Positions 36,655-51,600 of a stretch of 64,000 nt of DNA are shown in pieces. The notes under the pieces are model-generated. The model was not told the DNA's origin. It ran no database searches and worked only from the letters and a program-made list of their open reading frames with translations. The stretch is from Mactromeris polynyma (taxonomy: Eukaryota; Mollusca; Bivalvia; Venerida; Mactridae), in the NCBI GenBank assembly GCA_032209605.1, contig JASFXZ010000020.1, positions 565,501 through 629,500 on the forward strand, in the 5' to 3' direction. How positions within the stretch are numbered: position 1 is the first letter of the stretch; each line of letters begins with the position of its first letter. The translations under genes and the position numbers were made by a program.

Positions 36655-39600
36655 CTTTGAGAGAACCAAGCAAGAAAAATTGTGCCGACACAGAATTTCC
36701 GCGAGATCCACAGACTTTTCCGCAATGTGGACAGTTGGTAATTATAATTAAACAGCTTGTTATGCAATCTTTGATTGATGAGTATCTTGTTAACATGCTT
36801 CAAATGTGATAATTATTTATCATGGCTAGATTGTCTGCCTTGCAAAGAGCGCATGTTGTGGGTTTGCTTGAAGGTGGCCTCACAACAGACTGGTCAGTTA
36901 GTTGAAGTGAAGTAGGGTTTGGTACGTGTTATTTCACCTCTTGTATCTCTTATTATTTTTTTACTTCAAATGACATGTGACGTGATATTTTTTACTTCAT
37001 TACACTGATACACACATGTGATTTTAAATTGATTTAATTGGTAAATTGATTTGTTCACTATATCATTTGCGATTAAAAGCAATACAATATCAAATGGTGA
37101 ATAAAATGGCAAACATAATGCAATTGTTGTCATTATTTTGAACAGGAAAAACGTCAAAATAACAGCTTAGTGAGCTATAAAACATGTTAAATAAAGGTTC
37201 TTATATAAAAAAACATACAACAAACGATCTTTTTATAGAAAATTTGAATAAATTGCCATCAATAGTTTGCAAAAGATCAAAACTAGGGCAGACAACTTAG
37301 AAAACACCAATATTGGCAATTTTGCAACTAATGATTTAGGGGGTACCGCACTTGAACGGTCATGTAAGCTAAACTGATGAACTGATATTTATTATATTCC
37401 ACCAAAACTTGTCTTAGGCAATGATCTTTAGGCATGCAAAGTATCATGAAATTCTAACGAATAAGTTTTAAGAAATCTTAAGTGTACTGCAGCTGTTAAG
37501 TAGCACTGTTAGTATTTAATGTCTATCTTGCCACTGTAATAGTTACATGTATAAATCATGTCTCCATGTGGGGGGGGGGGGCTGTGCAGATTGTTAGTGG
37601 CATTTCTTTCTGAAAGTCTTAATTCATTTTGAGTGTATATATTATTAAATATGGTATCCAAGTTTCCAGGAATATTGTATATAAAGATACATACCTTTAT
37701 GCTTGCTTTCTGTCCTAAGATAGCACATCTTGTATCTGCCCTGTATAAATAAATAGCATCTTTACATAATCGATAAATTTCTGATTGGTCCAGGAGTAAT
37801 TTTTTCGAGTCTGTTATATGTGATATTCACTAATTTTCATTGATATTTACTGGTTTGTTAATATCAACAGGGGAATCCTAATAATGATAACACCCTTACT
37901 GAGGTGTTCCACCCTTACTATGGTAGTCCACCCTTACTGAGGTAGTCCACCCTTACTGAGGTAGTTCACCCTTACAGAGGTAGTCCACCCTTACTGAGGT
38001 AGTCCACCCTTACTGAGGTAGTCCACCCTTACTGAGGTGGTCCACCCTTACTGAGGTAGTCCACCCTTACTGAGGTAGTCCACCCTTACTGAGGTGGTCC
38101 ACCCTTACTGAGGTAGTCCACCCTTACTGAGGTAGTCCACCCTTACTGAGGTAGTCCACCCTTACTGAGGTAGTCCACCCTTACTGAGGTAGTCCACCCT
38201 TACTGAGGTAGTCCATCCTTACTGAGGTAGTCCACCCTTACTGAGGTAGTCCACCCTTACAGAGGTAGTCCACCCTTACTGAGGTAGTCCACCCTTACTG
38301 AGGTAGTCCACCCTTACTGAGGTAGTCCACCCTTACTGAGGTGGTCCACCCTTACTGAGGTAGTCCACCCTTACTGAGGTAGTCCACCCTTACTGAGGTA
38401 GTCCACCCTTACTGAGGTGGTCCACCCTTACTGAGGTAGTCCACCCTTACTGAGGTAGTCCACCCTTACTGAGGTGGTCCACCCTTACTGAGGTAGTCCA
38501 CCCTTACTGAGGTAGTCCACCCTTACTGAGGTAGTCCACCCTTACTGAGGTAGTCCACCCTTACTGAGGTAGTCCACCCTTACTGAGGTAGTCCACCCTT
38601 ACTGAGGTAGTCCACCCTTACTGAGGTGGTCCACCCTTACTGAGGTAGTCCACCCTTACTGAGGTAGTCCACCCTTACTGAGGTGGTCCACCCTTACTGA
38701 GGTAGTCCACCCTTACTGAGGTAGTCCACCCTTACTGAGGTAGTCCACCCTTACTGAGGTAGTCCACCCTTACTGAGGTAGTCCACCCTTACTGAGGTAG
38801 TCCACCCTTACTGAGGTGGTCCACCCTTACAGAGGTAGTCCACCCTTACTGAGGTAGTCCACCCTTACTGAGGTAGTCCACCCTTACTGAGGTAGTCCAC
38901 CCTTACTGAGGTAGTCCACCCTTACTGAGGTAGTCCACCCTTACTGAGGTGGTCCACCCTTACAGAGGTAGTCCACCCTTACTGAGGTAGTCCACCCTTA
39001 CTGAGGTAGTCCACCCTTACTGAGGTGGTCCACCCTTACTGAGGTGGTCTTAATATTGAGGTTGAATAAAGTGCAAAACAGTGAAAATGATCTAGAAAAT
39101 GGTTTTCTTAATTTTAACAGCATCATAATTTAAACTTTTAAAGACAGGAATAAATAGTTTAGGGTAAGTATAGGTTAATAAGGTAGGACGCAGTATTGAG
39201 ATTAGGGTAAGTACAGGTAAATAAGGTAGGACGCAGTATTGAGATTAGGGTAATTACAGGTTAATGAGGTAGGACGCAGTATTGAGATTAGGGTAATTAC
39301 AGGTTAATGAGGTAGGACGCAGCATTGAGATTAGGGTAATTACAGGTTAATAAGGTAGGACGCAGTATTGAGTTTAGGGTAAGTACAGGTTAATAAGGTA
39401 GGACGCAGTATTGAGATTAGGGTAATTACAGGTTAATGAGGCAGGACGCAGTATTGAGATTAGGGTAATTACAGGTTAATGAGGTAGGACGCAGTATTGA
39501 GATTAGGGTAATTACAGGTTAATAAGGAAGGACGCAGTATTGAGTTTAGGGTAAGTACAGGTTAATAAGGTAGGACGCAGTATTGAGATTAGGGTAAGTA

Positions 39601-42600
39601 CAGGTAAATAAGGTAGGACGCAGTATTGAGATTAGGGTAATTACAGGTTAATGAGGTAGGACGCAGTATTGAGATTAGGGTAATTACAGGTTAATGAGGT
39701 AGGACGCAGTATTGAGATTAGGGTAAGTACAGTTTATAAGGTAGGACGCAGTATTGAGATAAGGGTAATTACAGGTTAATGAGGTAGGACGCAGTATTGA
39801 GATTAGGGTAAGTATAGTTTATAAGGTAGGACGCAGTATTGAGATTAGGGCAAGTACAGGTTAATAAGGTAGGACGCAGTATTGAGTTTAGGGTAAGTAC
39901 AGGTTAATAAGGCAGGACGCAGTATTGAGTTTAGGGTAAGTACAGGTTAATAAGGCAGGACGCAGTATTGAGTTTAGGGTAAGTACAGGTTAATAAAGCA
40001 GGACGCAGTATTGAGTTTAGGGTAAGTACAGGTTAATAAAGCAGGACGCAGTATTGAGTTTAGGGAAAGTACAGGTTAATAAAGCAGGACGCAGTATTGA
40101 GTTTAGGGTAAGTACAGGTTAATACGGCAGGACGCAGTATTGAGTTTCGGGTAAGTACAGGTTAATAAGGCAGGACGCAGTATGGAGATTAGGATAAGCA
40201 GAAACAATAGGTTTCAGTTTAAAATGAACACGTAACAAGAGATGTTTGTAAAACATTATGCCCCCAAGTGACCTTGACCTTTGACCCCAAAATCAATAGG
40301 GTTCCTCTGCTACCCAAGGTGAATGTGTGAACCAAGTTTGAGAATGATAGGTCAAGGGGTTCTTGAGCTATTGTTCGGAAACCAAAAGGTTACGGACCGA
40401 CGGACATACCAACCGACCGACATGTGAAAACCAATATGCCCTCTCTTCTTCGAAGGGGGGCATAAAAATGCTGTGTTTCTATTTCACTGTAGTGGTTTAA
40501 GGAGTTCATTTTGTTCTTTGAAACATACATAAGATATAATAGGAATATACATTTAACTGTAGGATATATGTGTGGCAGTTATTTAAATACATACTGTTTG
40601 TTCCTATATGTTTTACATTGCTAGTCATTAATATGTACAGACACAGTCAAATATTAAAATGTGACAATTTAAAAAAAAAGCTGGAAAGTAAAATATAGAA
40701 GCAGGCACACCTTCGATATATTCCAGTCTAACTACGAGTTCCATTAGCTGCACAATACCAAGGGTCATTTTGATAATTTTTGACCGGCTTTTACTATTTT
40801 ATAGCCAAACTACCTATAGCTTAGAGAAAAATTGACCCTTCTGTCAGAATACGAAGGGATAAAATGGGGTCAACTGCAGGGTCAAATGGAACCCCTGCTA
40901 GATTAATAGAATTTTCATAACAATGAACATGAAGTGATTTACTTACACAAACACCAGTCCGAGATATGTTCCTAGTCCTGCCAGCAGATGCCACCACGCA
41001 TGAAGCTCAAATATAGGCGACAGTGGACCGGTCAATTCTCGTATAGACCTGTAATCAAAACATCACGATACAGAATAGCTAACTCCTCTCAGTAGTTATC
41101 TCCCTTAGCAGAACATTGATTATAGCCTTCACGAATGCCATGTGAGGAAAGATATGAGAATGGTTAAGCTTAGTTACATGGTCGTTGATATACAGACATT
41201 GTATGAAAGACTAACTTGTGATACATGGTCGTTGATATACAGACATTGTAATGAAAGACTAACTTGTGATACATGGTCGTTGATATACAGACATTGTATG
41301 AAAGACTAACTTCTGATACATGGTCGTTGATATACAGACATTGTATGAAAGACTAACTTGTGATACATGGTCGTTGATATATAGACATTGTATGAAAGAC
41401 TAACTTGTGATACCTGGTCGTTGATATACAGACATTGTATGAAAGACTAACTTGTGATACATGGTCGTTGATATACAGACATTGTATGAAAGACTAACTT
41501 CTGATACATGGTCGTTGATATACAGACATTGTATGAAAGACTAACTTGTGATACATGGTCGTTGATATACAGACATTGTATGAAAGACTAACTTGTGATA
41601 CATGGTCGTTGATATACAGACATTGTATGAAAGACTAACTTGTGATACATGGCCGTTGATATATAGACATTGTATGAAAGACTAACTTGTGATACATGGT
41701 CGTTGATATATAGACATTGTATGAAAGACTAACTTGTGATACCTGGTCGTTGATATACAGACATTGTATGAAAGACTAACTTCTGATACATGGTCGTTGA
41801 TATATATACATTGTATGAAAGACTAACTTGTGATACATGGCCGTTGATATACAGACATTGTATGAAAGACTAACTTGTGATACATGGTCGTTGATATATA
41901 GACATTGTATGAAAGACTAACTTGTGATACATGGTCGTTGATATATAGACATTGTATGAAAGACTAACTTGTGATACCTGGTCGTTGATATACAGACATT
42001 GTATGAAAGACTAACTTCTGATACATGGTCGTTGATATATATACATTGTATGAAAGACTAACTTGTGATACCTGGTCGTTGATATACAGACATTGTATGA
42101 AAGACTAACTTCTGATACATGGTCGTTGATATATAGACATTGTATGAAAGACTAACTTGTGATACATGGTCGTTGATATACAGACATTGTATGAAAGACT
42201 AACTTGTGATACATGGTCGATGATATACAGACATTGTATGAAAGACTAACTTGTGATAGCTGCTATCAATGGAATAAGACCTTAGCTATAAATAAATGAG
42301 TAGTTCCACAACAAAACCTAAATTAGTGACCAAAAAATCCATTTTTGAGTTTTTTTTCCACATTCAAGTACTTTTCAGTCCTGTGGAAACATGGAAACAC
42401 CCAAACACATCCTAGCCAGCAGACAACCAAACACATCCTAGCCAGCAGACAACCAAACACATCCTAGCCAGCAGACAACCAAACACATCCTAGCCAGCAG
42501 ACAACCAAACACATCCTAGCCAGCAGACAACCAAACACATCCTAGCCAGCAGACACCCAAACACATCCTAGCCAGCAGACAACCAAACACATCCTAGCCA

Positions 42601-45600
42601 GCAGACACCCAAACACATCCTAGCCAGCAGACAACCAAACACATCCTAGCCAGCAGACAACCAAACACATCCTAGCCAGCAGACAACCAAACACATCCTA
42701 GCCAGCAGACAACCAAACACACCCTAGCCAGCAGACAACCAAACACATCCTAGCCAGCACCCAAACACATCCTAGCCAGCAGACACCCAAACACATCCTA
42801 GCCAGCAGACAACCAAACACATCCTAGCCAGCACCCAAACACATCCTAGCCAGCACCCAAACACATCCTAGCCAGCAGACAACCAAACACATCCTAGCCA
42901 GCAGACAACCAAACACATCCTAGCCAGCAGACAACCAAACACATCCTAGCCAGCAGACAACCAAACACATCCTAGCCAGCAGACAACCAAACACACCCTA
43001 GCCAGCAGACAACCAAACACATCCTAGCCAGCACCCAAACACATCCTAGCCAGCAGACACCCAAACACATCCTAGCCAGCAGACAACCAAACACATCCTA
43101 GCCAGCACCCAAACACATCCTAGCCAGCACCCAAACACATCCTAGCCAGCAGACAACCAAACACATCCTAGCCAGCAGACAACCAAACACATCCTAGCCA
43201 GCAGACAACCAAACACATCCTAGCCAGCAGACAACCAAACACATCCTAGCCAGCAGACAACCAAACACATCCTAGCCAGCACCCAAACACATCCTAGCCA
43301 GCAGACACCCAAACACATCCTAGCCAGCACCCAAACACATCCTAGCCAGCAGACACCCAAACACATCCTAGCCAGCAGACACCCAAACACATCCTAGCCA
43401 GCAGACACCCAAACACATCCTAGCCAGCACCCAAACACATCCTAGCCAGCAGACACCCAAACACATCCTAGCCAGCACCCAAACACATCCTTGCCAGCAG
43501 ACACCCAAACACATCCTAGCCAGCACCCAAACACATCCTAGCCAGCACCCAAACACATCCTAGCCAGCAGACAACCAAACACATCCTAGCCAGCAGACAA
43601 CCAAACACATCCTAGCCAGCAGACAACCAAACACATCCTAGCCAGCAGACAACCAAACACATCCTAGCCAGCAGACAACCAAACACATCCTAGCCAGCAG
43701 ACAACCAAACACATCCTAGCCAGCAGACAACCAAACACACCCTAGCCAGCAGACAACCAAACACATCCTAGCCAGCAGACACCCAACGCATCCTAGCCAG
43801 CAGACAACCAAACACATCCTAGCCAGCAGACAACCAAACACATCCTAGCCAGCAGACAACCAAACACATCCTAGCCAGCAGACAACCAAACACATCCTAG
43901 CCAGCAGACAACCAAACATTGTCAACTTGTACTTCAAGTGCAGATTGATGTTCCTCCTAATTCACATCATATTATTGTCTGACAATCACAAGTTGTCAAA
44001 TATTTAGTATTAGAATTATACCTGACCAATGCGTAACCTTAAAATGACAATAAACTGAAACCTGCTGGGTTACTGATGGTTTACCCCCCCATTCTGAAAA
44101 CAGTCTACAACATCATAAACACCTGGTCACAATGTCTGTCATCACACATCTGTCATCAGACAGATTCAGTGATTCTTTTTGAAAATAATTTTACTGCATG
44201 TGTCTTTTCAATTGGGAAAATAAGCAGGGTAACTCCCAAATTTGGGGAAATGAGGTAATGGTTGCTTTGCTTAAAAAATAACTTTTCAGCTGTGACTGGT
44301 GTTTGTTATATGTATGAGGTGATGTAAGAGCAAAGATTCTTTAATAAAAGGTTAAATACACAAACACTTGACTTAATCAAAAGAAATTCAATCAGAGGGG
44401 GGAAATGAACAAAGAATTGGGAAAAATAAAGATTTTTTGGGGAAAATGGACACTTTTTGATAAGGGGACACAGTCTGGGGAAAATGGACACTTTTTGATA
44501 AGGGGACACAGTCTATATTTGGCAGTAACATTAACAAATCACTGAGATTACTCATCAAAATGTAAATTACTCACTTTAAAGAACCACAGAATTCATTGTC
44601 TATATTCCAGAGGAAGAATCCCAAACCATATGAAAACACACCTGCTACAAATATTTTTCTATTGCACGTTCTTTTACTCCTTCAAAAAAAACAACAACAT
44701 ACTATTAGTATTTTACCCATGACAGCAACATGTAATAGTCAACAATTAACAGCAGCCATACGTGAAACTGATGACAATTAACAGAGATCAGATGTATAAC
44801 TGACGACAATTAACAGAGATCAGGTGTATAACTGATGACAATTAATAGAGATCAGGTGTATAACTGATGACAATTAATAGAGATCAGGTGTATAACAGAT
44901 GACAATTAATAGAGATCAGGTGTATAACAGATGACAATTAATAGAGATCAGGTGTATAACTGATGACAATTAATAGAGATCAGATGTATAACTGATGACA
45001 ATTAACAGAGATCAGATGTATAACTGATGACAATTAACAGAGATCAGGTGTATAACTGATGACAATTAATAGAGATCAGGTGTATAACAGATGACAACTA
45101 ACAGAGATCAGATGTATAACTGATGACAATTAACAGAGATCAGGTGTATAACTGATGACAATTAACAGAGATCAGGTGTATAACTGATGACAATTAATAG
45201 AGATCAGGTGTATAACTGATGACAATTAACAGAGATCAGGTGTATAACTGATGACAATTAATAGAGATCAGGTGTATAACAGATGACAATTAATAGAGAT
45301 CAGGTGTATAACAGATGACAATTAATAGAGATCAGGTGTATAACTGACGACAATTAACAGAGATCAGGTGTATAACTGATGACAATTAATAGAGATCAGG
45401 TGTATAACAGATGACAATTAACAGAGATCAGGTGTATAACAGATGACAATTAACAGAGATCAGGTGTATAACTGATGACAATTAACAGAGATCAGGTGTA
45501 TAACTGACGACAATTAACAGAGATCAGGTGTATAACTGATGACAATTAATAGAGATCAGGTGTATAACTGATGACAATTAACAGAGATCAGGTGTATAAC

Positions 45601-48600
45601 TGATGACAGTTAACAGTGGTCAGGTGTATAGCTGGGGGCCATTAACAGTTGTAGCGGATCCGTGGTCCAGTGGTAAAACGCTGGACTTGTAATCCAGGGA
45701 TCGCTGGTTCGATTCCCCGCTCCATCACTGACCGTACTAAGAGTCTTTCAGACGAGACTTTAATAACTGAGGTCCCGTGTATGATGCTTTACATCGAGCA
45801 CGTAAAAGAAAAAAGGGGTGCTTCTGTAACTGGGGCATCTTCTGTATCATGCACTATCCTCCAAAAATCTAATATGACTAACATTCTTCTGGAGGCGTCG
45901 CCCATATGGGAAACCGGTGGCAACGATAATTAAACGCAAATACAGTTGTAAGGCTGTAGCAATTAACAGCAGCCTGACAATGCATGGATTCAATACCAAC
46001 CTGATAACTCTGGCACATGAAAATACCAGACACAAAACCATGATGGCATAAGCAATCTGGAAAACAATAAAACCAAGATTATCCCATACAGTAATGATAT
46101 AAGTAATTTTCTGATAAAACCTTTATATCCTTGTTCTATTACCACAATGACACAAGAATGTTACCACGGCAACACAACTTATAGTACTAAAATACAATAA
46201 TCAGTGCATAAAATGAAACTATAAATTACAAATTCCTACAAATTTCTATACATAACATACCATGACATATAGTTTATTGGCATTAAATATTTCCATAAAT
46301 ATAGCTAAACAAACAAATAAACATATGTATACAGTGCTACCACTCTGACACAAACCCTTTGGGAGGCACTCAGTCAGGATGATGCTCTAGTGAGGTTAAA
46401 TTGATAGTTAAGTCTCACTACAGGAAAACGTGATACTGTTGTTGCAGGGAGATTGTTGCACGAATATTCGTTGACATCCCTAGTTTAAACTACATCTCTT
46501 CCATCCAATTTTACTAAGGTGGACATGCTAAGACAATATACCAATATATGATTACCCTCTCTTAATTTATACACATTTAGTGACATGTATTGCAACATTT
46601 TGTTTGTTTGGTAATTTATATGCTTTAATTATATTTTCATTTGTACATTGATCGATATTATTTATTTATACAGTCCAACCTGTTTTAAGAGACCTTCATT
46701 GGGAATCAGCCGATAAGGTCACATATGACAGGGAGTCTCTTAATACAGGTTAATACAGTCAGTGACTTACGACCACTTCTAAATACAATGTCATTGTAAT
46801 ATATAGCTTGTAGGATGATTCACTGTAGCACTGTTATTTTATTTCTTGTTTATTTTATTCTTGCTATTAAAGTTTAAAATAATTTTTTTTCCTCGTAAAA
46901 TAGGGAGCAGGCTGCAATACGGACCATACGGTACGGATTTTATCGCATACTATACCCGAAAACGAAAGTAATTGCATGGTTATTTTTTAATTTTCCTAGT
47001 TGATGTCTTGCGATGCTGAAGTAAATAGTTAAAGAATTAAACGTGGGTTGCTGAATAAATACACATTTTCTACATCGTCGTCAGCAATTTTAATTTCACG
47101 AGATTATAATTGATTATATTAAATTCCTGTAGAAAATACGCCATTGGCTCAAGAATTAACGTTTCTTAATGAACAGTAAACTTATTTCAATTGTAAGTCA
47201 CCTTTCAAAGTGTAAAGAACAGTTTGCAACTTTTTCTACTGTCAATCGTTATTTCGGCATATCAAACACTGCAAACAGCGAACCAATTTAGTTCTCTGGA
47301 ATGTTATTATTAAGCGCAACTTTTTCGGCTACGCGGGACGTGATCTGATAGGCTGAAAGTGGTTTTGGTGACAAGTGACAAGCTCCGCCCCCGATTGTTT
47401 TTGGCAAGCGTGTGAATAATCATTTCATTATAGACGCAAGTTATACAGACATTGAGAACCGGTCTCAGCCGCTTTTAACCGCATTTGTCACATGATCAAA
47501 ATACGACACGATTTTTTGTTTATTAAAGTGTCACACATTTCTATTGTCTTCAGACATGACAATTGGCAATAAAATTGACCGTTTCAAAGTCGCTAAAAAC
47601 AGTCTACGGGTGCGTTTAGGCGACACTTTTCATGGTCGCTAGTCGTGTCAGACAGGGAGTCGTTTAATTCAGTGTTATTATATAGGAAAACTCGTCGGGT
47701 GCAACATTTACAGTCGCATATGACAGGGAGTCGCTTAATTCAGTGAGTCGCAAGGGCAGGTTGGACTGTAACTATGTTAATATTTGCGTGCATGGTCAAT
47801 ATTGCCTTTTGGAATAAATATGCATATGATATTACATGTATAAATGTCACTTGTACGCTTAAAGATACCTCGTCTCCCTGACAGTTTAATGCCGGGAGTT
47901 TGTTCTTACAATAAAAGTTACAGGTTACGGGTATTATCCACCGTAGCAAAGAGTGACAAGAAGGATTTTGGTGCAGCTTCAAAAAAACAGCAACCTGTTA
48001 AATTAATGTACTTACCTGAAAAAACACGATTATGTTACTATACATATAAACCTGCAAAACAAAAGAAAAAGTTTTGTTAGAACAGATTTTTACAAATCTA
48101 ACATTTATCTACATATTTATTGAGAATGTGTCGAGCAATTGGTTCTTTAACATCTAAATGTGTCAATAAGGCAGAAATACGTCCCGCTAGGGGCTTTTAA
48201 GGCTATCACTCCTCCAAATGTAGAAATTGAACTTGACCTGTATCTATTATCTTATGCATATGTCCCCAATATGAATAAAATCCATCCATCCTTTCAAGAG
48301 TTGTTGACAGAAACCAATGTTTCGCGCAGACGTGCAGACACAGAAACCAATGTTTCGCGCAGACGTACAGACACAGAAACCAATGTTTCGCGCAGACGTA
48401 CAGACACAGAAACCAATGTTTCGCGCAGACGTACAGACACAGAAACCAATGTTTCGCGCAGACGTACGGACACAGAAACCAATGTTTCGCGCAGACGCAC
48501 GGACAGATGAGCAGACAGGGGTAACATTTTAAGCCCCTTCAATATCCTTCAAATGACGGGGAGATAAAAACCAAGTTACACTAGCTTTGCAACAAAACTA

Positions 48601-51600
48601 GAATTCACTAAAACAAGGACTTAAATCCCACAATATTATACAATAATTTTAAAACACTTTTATCACATTTCAATAAACTATAGGAGAGGATTAGACCACT
48701 TATACAATTTGTAACTCATGCCAATGTGACTGAAGATAATGCATCCAAAGTTAGTATTCCTCCACATCTGAACACTGATGTTTTAGCACTGATAGGTCAA
48801 CTGACTGTCGTATATGATTGAAATACTGCTGAAAAATGTTGAACCTAATAGAAATGACAAGTAACCATGGTAACTAACAATGGTAACTTACAATGGTAAC
48901 GTACAATGGTAACTATGGTAACTTATAATGGTAACTATGGTAACTTACAATGGTAACTATTGAGCAATAAGCAAATAATGCAGCTTGAAGTGGAATGTTG
49001 GATATGTTAGGTGGTTCCTCTACCATCACTCTGTAATATAATATATACACATGTCTATATACACACACCACATATACTGGTCCTGGGCATATAATCAGGG
49101 CTCACGCTGTCGTTCGCAATCGGAGCCAATTGGCGAATTTTAGTTAAAAGTGGCGATAAAAAATTGCGAGTGGCGAATTGGACGATTCGACCAGCATATC
49201 CAGTCTATTGCGGTTTTAGGTCCCGCTAATTAGGCCATTTAACTCGCGTGTCAACTTGTTTACACAATTTTACGACATACAATAGACCCCTTTACGGTAT
49301 CGGCGAAGGTGTGAACAACAACGTAAATTCACTAAATTGACCCCCAACGGTTGATTACCAGTGGTTTTAAATGGTGTGCTATTGTGTAACAAAGACAATG
49401 GATTGATTGAAGTAATCAGCGACAGTTCATCATTAGATTGAGAATGTTGCAAAATAGAACCGGTGACAGCTCGTGGCACGTTTTCGGATGGTACGTACTT
49501 TCGGACAAAATTTTATATTGATGCAATATAACTCTCTGTAAATTTCTGGTTGGAGATTATTCAGCTAAGAAACTCCAAATTTCGACAAAATCGTTACCTT
49601 CAGTTATCTTGAACAAATTAAATAAAAATTGAATGAAACTACTTCATTTTGAAATGAAAAGAGAATGTTAAACACATTATGTGGGGAAAGCCTCAATTAA
49701 TCTGTAACTATGGTAATTTAATACGCATTATTTTATTGCTTTAAGTATACTCCATCTTTTAACTTTAAAAATAACATTGTTTCAGGTTCAGACAAAACAA
49801 GTTTATGCAAAAGGCTGAGATCTTGGATGATTATGAGACCAATGGAGGTGGTGCCAGGAATGAAAAAATGAAAACACTTCTGTGAATGATCTCCTGTGGA
49901 AGCACTGAACATGCTGATGTTGGAATGCAATTATTATCTTTTCTTATTTTGAATAAAAATGTACTTAAGTTACCATACATGTTGCTTTTCTTATTCTGTA
50001 TTATATAAAAAAAGTATAATGTGTGCTACATTTTGTACTTATAAACATGCTGGATAAATACACATGTCAGAAACACACACATAACATCAAAACTCAGTAC
50101 ATGTACTATTGTTACACAGATTGGACTTAAATGGACATTAATTATTATAAATCAATTATTGTGCACTCGCGTGCCGCGCAAAGTGGCTCCTACTTTTTTT
50201 AAGCCAGTGTGGGCCCTGATAATGTATACACATACACACACCACATATACTGGTCCCAGGTATAATATATACACATGTCTATATACACACACCACATATA
50301 CTGGTCCCAGGTATAATATATACACATACACACACCACATATACTGGTCCCAGGTATAATATATACACATGTCTATATACACACACCACATATACTGGTC
50401 CCAGGAATATAATGTATACACATGTCCATAGGACACAGATGCCCCCACTTGCAGCCTTTGTCACAAAAGCAAATGCCATTATTCTGTTTATAGTTTGTGA
50501 ATGTTTATCAAAAATACCAAGTGAACAACTGTACTGATTATAATTTATAGTGATAAGTCAAGGGCAATAACTTTGAACTTACAGGGTGTAATCATACATG
50601 AAACCCCAGGTGCACAACTATACAGGTTGGTGAGCCTTCCTGTTAAGGTTTATGACTCTGGCTCATATTGTATTGGAGATATGCGCGACACAAGATTGCA
50701 TACTCTGTAGGCCATATTTTAACTAAGTCAAGGGCCATAACTCTGCACTTACTGGGCACAGACAAACATGAAACCCCAGGTGCACAACTTCACATGCTGG
50801 TTAACATTCCTGTAAAGTTTTATGAATCTGGCTCATATTGTATTGGAGATATGGGTGACACAAGATTGCATACTCTGTAGGCTATATTTTAACTAAGTCA
50901 AGGGCCATAACTCTGCACTTACTGGACACAGCCAAACATGAAACCCCAGGTGCACAACTACACTTGCTGGTGAATATTCCAGACGGACGGATTGACAAGG
51001 GCAAATCTATATGCCCCCCCCCCTTTCAGAGTGGGGGCATAAAAAGTGGTAAATAATAAAAAAATATGTTTTACAATTATTTTCAAAATTCTGTTTGAAT
51101 TAATTAATAAGTTAGTCACACCTGTCGAATCAGAGTACCAGCATCAATCATACTGACGACCCTGGCTCGTTCTTCAGTGGTCTTTGTCGGCATCTTTTCT
51201 GTTTTTCGTGTTGGACATACAACGTGGATTGCATTGAAATGAAATTTACCACTTACTTCACAGTACACGTGATCCTTGTGCCGAAAGTTGAAAATTGTAC
51301 TCACCATCACGCGTGGTCAACCATGATGATGAATAGATATTTTCAAGCTTAGGGAAATTCCAGGAGTCAAAGATTAACTCCTGGGTCAAATGGGACCCCT
51401 GATGTATATATACGAGAAATATACTTACATAGCATGTATTAGGAAAGCAGTGCCCCAAATCATTGGAAGTTCATCTAGTAACTAAAATTAGAACATCGAA
51501 GTAAAATACAGTAAAATCCCTGAAAGCCCGGCTCTCTGAAAACCAGACAATTCTCTGAAAACCAGACAATTCTCTGAAAACCAGACAATTCTCAGAAAAC

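Noticed and set aside
39160..40195. Interstitial telomere sequence (each unit has TTAGGG)
   Set aside because: Only one hexamer per 43-bp unit with unrelated sequence between; no consecutive telomere repeats.
45651..45726. A functional tRNA-Thr gene
   Set aside because: A and B boxes are good, but the acceptor stem has a mismatch, the T stem is imperfect, and the sequence runs directly into a SINE core.
47844..48080. 78-codon plus-strand frame
   Set aside because: Antisense to the ACER3 microexon and its introns; no recognisable content.
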